Part shown: in pieces, positions 6,219-9,977 of the stretch
Layout of the letters: each line of letters opens with the position of its first letter
Position numbering within the stretch: the first letter of the stretch is position 1
Origin: an uncultured Marinilabiliaceae bacterium
GTDB taxonomy: Bacteria; Bacteroidota; Bacteroidia; Bacteroidales; Marinilabiliaceae
NCBI GenBank assembly: GCA_905235955.1
Contig: CAJONN010000059.1
Coordinates: 1-9,977, forward strand
Length of the DNA: 9,977 nt
Direction: 5' to 3'
Position numbers and translations under genes: made by a program
Notes under the pieces: model-generated
The model's database searches: none
The model's input: only the letters and a program-made list of their open reading frames with translations
Told to the model about the DNA's origin: nothing

Positions 6219-7535
6219 ATGAAAGAAACTATCATTTGCGAATATTTAAGGAAAAATTTCTTTAATTACTCTCACATTTTAATCTCTACCTGTCTATTTC
6301 TTACTGTGCAATCGTTTTCATACGCACAACCTAACACTTACATCAAAGCTGCTAACAACATACAAACTATTGTACTACGTACCTCATCTGACTCACTCGC
6401 CTACCCTGCCATCGCTTTAGGTGCCGACGAAAATCTGATTGTTTCATTTGACGAGATGGAGCACGACATGCGCACATTGCACTATTCGTTTCAGCATTGC
6501 AATGCCAATTGGCTCCAATCAGACCTGATGGATATTGAGTTTTTTGATGGTATAAATAAAGTATACGACCACGACGAAGCACAATTATCGTTCAATACTA
6601 CTACTGATTATATTCATTATCAGATAATTGCACCAACTATAGACCTCAAAATATCGGGCAACTACTACATTATAATATCTGACGAGAACGACACTGAACT
6701 GCTACGGCTACCCTTCATAATATACGAAAGTTTGACCGGCATTCAGAGTCGCATAACAAGACAAAAGCAGCAACAAACAGCTACTCAAACCATTAGCCTA
6801 TGCATATTGCACCCAATGCTACGCACCGCCAATGCTGCTACTGAAATAAAAATAGGTATTTGGCAAAACAACTATCCGTGGACTTTCAGAACTATAGACA
6901 ACCCTACATTTGTGCGTCCCAACGAGTTGGTGTTCGACAATGCTGCTACTTTTGAAGCTGGCAACGAACATCGATGGGCCGACAACCGTAGCTTACGCTA
7001 CAATGGACTCAATGTCAGAGCTATCGACTTCTTCGACCCATTTTATCACATCACACTCACTACCGATGCACTGCCTACAAGCTACTATTTTCATGAAGAT
7101 TTCAACGGAATGCAATACATCGAAGCACGCGATATTCATTACCCCGCTCATTATGCTGCCGATTACAATTTTGTTCATTTTTCGTTTTATAGTCAGAATA
7201 TTGGCAATGTTTATCTCTTTGGCGAACTAACTGAAATGCAGCCTCAACCTATGCTATACGATGCTGCACGCCAAATATACTACGCCAACATTTTGCTCAA
7301 ACAAGGTTTGCATAGCTACACCTACGTGCAAGCCCCCAATCCACATTGCCTCACTGCTACATTTACTGACAATGCAACTGCGCCATCGGTAGATCTTACT
7401 GAAGGGTCATTTCCAGAAACCGAAAACGACTATTATATAGTTGTCTATTATCGCCAAATGGGCGACACCGTAGATAGAGTTGTAGGATATAAAAAACACA
7501 ACTCAAAAAAGACTCTCAACGATTTTATCAGATAA
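6219..7535 (+). CDS. Type IX secretion system plug-family protein (DUF5103)
   Basis: This 438-aa product resembles the DUF5103 / T9SS plug family. Characterised members sit at the periplasmic opening of the SprA (Sov) outer-membrane translocon and keep it closed when idle. A hydrophobic signal segment (about 19-33) ends in SYA, with likely cleavage between A36 and Q37. The mature protein is predicted beta-rich and has no membrane segment. Blocks I associate with the family are LHYSFQHCNANW (87-98), GNEHRWADNRSLRYNG (248-263), FHEDFNG (291-297), an E-set/carbohydrate-module-like stretch VYLFGELTEM...LLKQGLHSYTYV (331-370), and the ending YRQMGDTVDRVVGYKKHNS (411-429). The ATG at 6219 follows an A-rich leader (CAAAGAAA) with no Shine-Dalgarno. 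It is transcribed alone, divergent from nqrA and convergent with the next gene. The family call is from sequence recall; the plug role is inferred from the family. Confidence 0.82.
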   Translation: MKETIICEYLRKNFFNYSHILISTCLFLTVQSFSYAQPNTYIKAANNIQTIVLRTSSDSLAYPAIALGADENLIVSFDEMEHDMRTLHYSFQHCNANWLQSDLMDIEFFDGINKVYDHDEAQLSFNTTTDYIHYQIIAPTIDLKISGNYYIIISDENDTELLRLPFIIYESLTGIQSRITRQKQQQTATQTISLCILHPMLRTANAATEIKIGIWQNNYPWTFRTIDNPTFVRPNELVFDNAATFEAGNEHRWADNRSLRYNGLNVRAIDFFDPFYHITLTTDALPTSYYFHEDFNGMQYIEARDIHYPAHYAADYNFVHFSFYSQNIGNVYLFGELTEMQPQPMLYDAARQIYYANILLKQGLHSYTYVQAPNPHCLTATFTDNATAPSVDLTEGSFPETENDYYIVVYYRQMGDTVDRVVGYKKHNSKKTLNDFIR

Positions 7536-7551
7536 AAAACACCACTTTTTT
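7534..7551. terminator. Possible weak bidirectional terminator between convergent genes
   Basis: A6 (7534-7539), CACCAC and T6 (7546-7551) form an AT-only 6-bp stem in the 15-nt gap between two convergent genes, overlapping both stop codons. Either strand would end in a U-tract. The stem has no GC pairs, so it is weak at best. No other termination signal lies between these genes. Confidence 0.25.
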
Positions 7552-8321
7552 CACCAATATTCTATCACCCTTTCAGCTATTTCAATGGGCTTTCCGTTGA
7601 GATATGTTATGCGATGTATCCATTCACCATGCTCATCAGTTTGGTAGTCGTAAGTATAAACTGATGTTTGTCTCAAAGTGGCAATAGTCTTTTTGGTTGG
7701 CAACATTTTTTTTGTCAAAAATGAAAAGATGCCATACGAAAATGTTGTTGTAGGATTGGCGTCAGCATCAGATACTATTTTGCGTAGTGTGCCATTTTTG
7801 TTATAAAAATAGTCGGTGTTTATCACCTCGCCATCATGATAAGTTTCAGTAGTTCGCACATACAAATGTTCGTGTCGTATGCGCATAGTGCTTATTGTTA
7901 TAGCAATGGCATCAGTCATACGCATTAGTGTGCATAAGTTGTTCGAGTCGTTTTGCTCATACAATATTTGTATTGTTCGCTTGCCATTAGCATCGCGCGT
8001 AGTGGCTACATATTTCATATTGTTGCGATACTGATATAGTGTGCCTGTTAGTTTTTGCCCGTCGGCATCAAAAGTACGTTTGCTCTGAATGTTGCCATTT
8101 TCGTCATATTCGCAGTTTACGCACGATGTTTGTGTTCCTTTTTGCGTTAGTCCACGCTCTAAAACAACGTTATAAATAGTTTCAGTATAGTTTTTTACTG
8201 CCGAATGAAACCCATCTGTATTGCAATCAGACAAACCTATAGGACACACGCCATGAGGTATGTTTTGTGCACCGACCAATGTAGCAATAAGTGCTAAGAA
8301 TATTATTGTTATTTGCTTCAT
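7551..8321 (-). CDS. Secreted protein with YD/MORN-like repeats, function unknown
   Basis: I do not recognise a characterised family. The 256-aa product begins with a clear signal peptide (MKQITIIFLALIATLVGAQ, cleavage probably after A18), so it is exported. The mature part has beta-hairpin units of the kind seen in YD/RHS- or MORN-like proteins: YDENGNIQSKRTFDADGQKL, YHDGEVINTDYFYNKNGTLR and a final YDYQTDEHGEWIHRITYLNG. Between them is a less regular region (about 115-150). Cysteines form VCPIGLSDC and SCVNC pairs near the mature N-terminus, possibly disulfides. The start is ATG 8321; an in-frame upstream TTG (8342) falls inside the -7 box and would spoil the signal peptide. It is a single gene, divergent from the transporter at 8413. 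It may be a surface or periplasmic protein; no T9SS C-terminal sorting domain is evident. Confidence 0.75.
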   Translation of the reverse strand: MKQITIIFLALIATLVGAQNIPHGVCPIGLSDCNTDGFHSAVKNYTETIYNVVLERGLTQKGTQTSCVNCEYDENGNIQSKRTFDADGQKLTGTLYQYRNNMKYVATTRDANGKRTIQILYEQNDSNNLCTLMRMTDAIAITISTMRIRHEHLYVRTTETYHDGEVINTDYFYNKNGTLRKIVSDADANPTTTFSYGIFSFLTKKMLPTKKTIATLRQTSVYTYDYQTDEHGEWIHRITYLNGKPIEIAERVIEYW

Positions 8322-8339
8322 AAGTGTCTCTTTGAGGTT

Positions 8340-8347
8340 CAAAGATA
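8340..8347 (-). promoter_or_regulatory. Bacteroidota -7 box for secreted-protein gene
   Basis: On the minus strand this reads TATCTTTG, a perfect TAnnTTTG. The transcript would start near 8335, leaving a leader of about 14 nt before the ATG at 8321. The box overlaps the TTG codon at 8342-8340, which argues against that codon as the start. No -33 TTTG is visible at the expected spacing. Confidence 0.55.
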
Positions 8348-8371
8348 CTAAAAAAAGAACAGCATTTTAGT

Positions 8372-8379
8372 TATCTTTG
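8372..8379 (+). promoter_or_regulatory. Bacteroidota -7 box for DHA2 transporter gene
   Basis: TATCTTTG followed by TA is a perfect match to TAnnTTTG. Transcription would start near 8384-8386. That leaves only 6-8 nt before an ATG at 8392 but about 28 nt before the ATG at 8413, which favours the second as the translation start. The box mirrors the one at 8340-8347 on the other strand. Confidence 0.6.
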
Positions 8380-8412
8380 TACGCTTAATAAATGTGGCAA
8401 CACAAAAAAACA

Positions 8413-9807
8413 ATGACACACACAGAGACTTTGACTAACAACATCATCGCTCATGCCGACGGACTGCCAATGCCACGGAGGTTATACTCTGTGATAGCCA
8501 TTACTTTAGGCTTATTCTCATCTATGATGAATTCTACCATTGCCAATGTTGCACTGCCCACTATTGCTCAAAACCTTGATATTGCACCTGCCGACTCTAT
8601 TTGGATTATCAATGCCTACCAAATAGCTACCATCATTTTTCTGCTTCCGTGCTCAACTTTGGGCGAAATTTATAGCTACAAACATGTACTCTTGATTGGC
8701 TTGAGCATATTTACCATTGCATCGTTTTGTTGCTCTTTCTCTACCAGTTTTGTTATGTTGATATGCTTTCGCATAATGCAAGGCTTGGGCTCAGCTGCTA
8801 TGGTATCTGTAAATATGACGCTCATCAAACTCACTTACCCTAAGCGATATTTGTCGCAAGGCATTGGACTCAACTCTACGTTTGTGGCTATTTCGTCAGT
8901 GGCAGGACCAGCTATAGCTTCGGCTGTAATGTCGTTTACCACATGGCAATGGCTCTTTGCGCTCAATGTACCCATTGGCATATTTGCCGTCATCTTTGGA
9001 TTTTGGGCATTGCCTGCCAACCAAATAACCGACACTACTCGCCCTTTTCCCAAAACAGATGCCTTACTCAATGCCCTCTTCTTTGGCGCACTAACTATGA
9101 CAGCCGAAGGACTGATGCACCAGTTTGACATACTAATAACCACCTCGCTTGCACTACTCACCATTGCCATTGCTGCCATATACATACCTAAGCAGCTACG
9201 CCAAACAACACCACTTCTGCCTTTCGACTTGCTACGCATCAAAATTTTTAGCATTTCAATACTTACAAGCATCACATCGTTTATAGCCCAAATGACAGCT
9301 ATGACAGCTATGCCTTTCTACTTGCAACACAAACTTGGCTACAATGCCGCAGAAGTTGGAATACTTTTCACTGCATGGCCTTGCACTGTAATGATAACCG
9401 CACCATTTTCAGGTTTTCTGATAAGAAAGATACACCCCGGCATATTAGGTGGTATAGGTCAGATGCTCATTATTGCAGGGTTAGTGGCATTGGCTCTCAC
9501 TCCACCTGATGCTTCAAAGTTTGATGTAATATGGCGACTAATGCTTTGTGGTGCCGGATTCGGACTATTTCAGTCGCCCAACAATAGCGTCATCATTATG
9601 TCGGCACCAGCAGAGCGCAACGGCAGTGCAAGTGGCATGTTGGCCACATCGCGTCTTCTCGGACAAGCTACAGGTGCTATGCTCGTAGCACTTATGTTCA
9701 ACCTCTTCGATGCCAATGGTCCGCAATACGCACTGCTTACAGCTGCATGCGTGGCTACAGTGTCATGCTTATTGTCGGTTTCAAGGATAAAAATACAGAT
9801 AGAATAA
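8413..9807 (+). CDS. DHA2-family MFS efflux transporter (EmrB/QacA type)
   Basis: This is a major facilitator of the drug:H+ antiporter-2 family, 464 aa from ATG 8413 (471 from ATG 8392). Numbering here is from 8413. It is hydrophobic throughout, consistent with about 14 transmembrane segments. The TM1 signature reads MNSTIANVALPTIAQNL (about 39-55), with N40 where the family usually has Asp (LDxTIVNVALP). A motif A-like loop, GEIYSYKHVL, follows TM2, and FRIMQGLGSAAM sits in TM4. Motif C-like SSVAGPAIASAV leads into TTWQWLFALNVPIGI, the typical WRWxFxxNxP block. In the C-terminal half GAGFGLFQSPNN and RNGSASGMLATSRLLGQATG are typical of DHA2 proteins. The chosen start follows an A-rich leader (ACACAAAAAAACA) and fits the promoter. 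The substrate cannot be told; drugs, bile salts or metabolites are possible. No partner membrane-fusion or outer-membrane gene is adjacent. Confidence 0.9.
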   Translation: MTHTETLTNNIIAHADGLPMPRRLYSVIAITLGLFSSMMNSTIANVALPTIAQNLDIAPADSIWIINAYQIATIIFLLPCSTLGEIYSYKHVLLIGLSIFTIASFCCSFSTSFVMLICFRIMQGLGSAAMVSVNMTLIKLTYPKRYLSQGIGLNSTFVAISSVAGPAIASAVMSFTTWQWLFALNVPIGIFAVIFGFWALPANQITDTTRPFPKTDALLNALFFGALTMTAEGLMHQFDILITTSLALLTIAIAAIYIPKQLRQTTPLLPFDLLRIKIFSISILTSITSFIAQMTAMTAMPFYLQHKLGYNAAEVGILFTAWPCTVMITAPFSGFLIRKIHPGILGGIGQMLIIAGLVALALTPPDASKFDVIWRLMLCGAGFGLFQSPNNSVIIMSAPAERNGSASGMLATSRLLGQATGAMLVALMFNLFDANGPQYALLTAACVATVSCLLSVSRIKIQIE

Positions 9808-9930
9808 TACGGATCTTTCAGTTAACCATTCAAAGATTGAGCGAAGCAAAATTTAGTAAAACATTACTTAAGGTTCATAAGTAGAAATGTACTGCAAACA
9901 AGTCCCCAATATATGACCTTCCCATTAATT

Positions 9931-9959
9931 TTACTTTTTCTTTCCGCAAGAAAAAGTAA
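9931..9959. repeat. Perfect 12-bp inverted repeat, terminator-like intergenic element
   Basis: TTACTTTTTCTT (9931-9942) and its exact complement AAGAAAAAGTAA (9948-9959) flank a TCCGC loop. The plus-strand hairpin is not followed by a T-tract. On the minus strand, after the upstream TTCTTTTTG, transcription leaves the hairpin into AAAATTAAT. It lies 123 nt beyond the transporter stop. It could end transcription or be a copy of a dispersed intergenic palindrome. The preceding stretch 9808-9930 shows nothing I can identify. Confidence 0.55.
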
Positions 9960-9977
9960 CAAAAAGAACTCGTCGCT

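Noticed and set aside
6219..6330. Lipoprotein signal in the plug-family protein (Cys at residue 25)
   Set aside because: The residues before the Cys (LIST) fit a lipobox poorly and the hydrophobic core continues past it to a standard SYA-Q cleavage site.
6086..8412. Mobile element or defence island between the nqr operon and the transporter
   Set aside because: No transposase, integrase, nuclease, toxin-antitoxin pair or flanking direct repeats; base composition looks similar to the surroundings by eye.
8835..9275. 146-aa minus-strand ORF opposite the DHA2 transporter
   Set aside because: It lies wholly within a well-supported transporter gene on the other strand and its Ser/Ala/Met-rich translation has no family features.

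Overview
The window looks like a chromosomal segment of a member of the Bacteroidota, most likely Bacteroidales. Three things support this. It carries a type IX secretion system (T9SS) plug-family gene. Its intergenic regions contain TAnnTTTG promoter -7 boxes (TATCTTTG, TATTTTTG). Most starts have an A-rich leader and no Shine-Dalgarno sequence. Genus and species cannot be fixed from the sequence alone.

Layout. Positions 153-6085, minus strand, hold a complete Na+-translocating NADH:quinone oxidoreductase operon in the standard order nqrA-B-C-D-E-F, with gaps of 11-30 nt. A strong hairpin plus T-tract terminator (85-131) closes it downstream of nqrF. A 133-bp divergent region (6086-6218) separates nqrA from a plus-strand T9SS plug-type gene (6219-7535). 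That gene converges, with only 15 nt between, on a minus-strand gene for a small secreted protein with YD/MORN-like beta-hairpin repeats (7551-8321). A second divergent region (8322-8412), with one TATCTTTG box facing each way, leads to a DHA2/EmrB-type 14-TM efflux transporter (8413-9807). The window ends in about 170 nt of non-coding DNA containing a perfect 12-bp inverted repeat (9931-9959).

How the genes work together. NqrF takes electrons from NADH through FAD and a 2Fe-2S centre. They pass through the NqrD/E membrane iron site, the covalent FMNs of NqrC and NqrB, and riboflavin to quinone, and Na+ is pumped out. The cofactor ligands for these steps are visible in the sequence. The remaining three genes are single transcription units with no evident functional tie to Nqr; secretion and efflux both use ion gradients, but that link is only inference.

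This is mostly an ordinary housekeeping region, and I found no convincing new system. The points worth a second look are small: a canonical Shine-Dalgarno before nqrD only, an Ala-to-Gly change in the NqrC flavinylation motif with a low-complexity tail, loss of the usual TM1 acidic residue in the DHA2 transporter, an unrecognised secreted protein, and several palindromic intergenic elements. Three extended ORF starts (nqrB, the secreted protein and the transporter) are better placed at internal ATGs.
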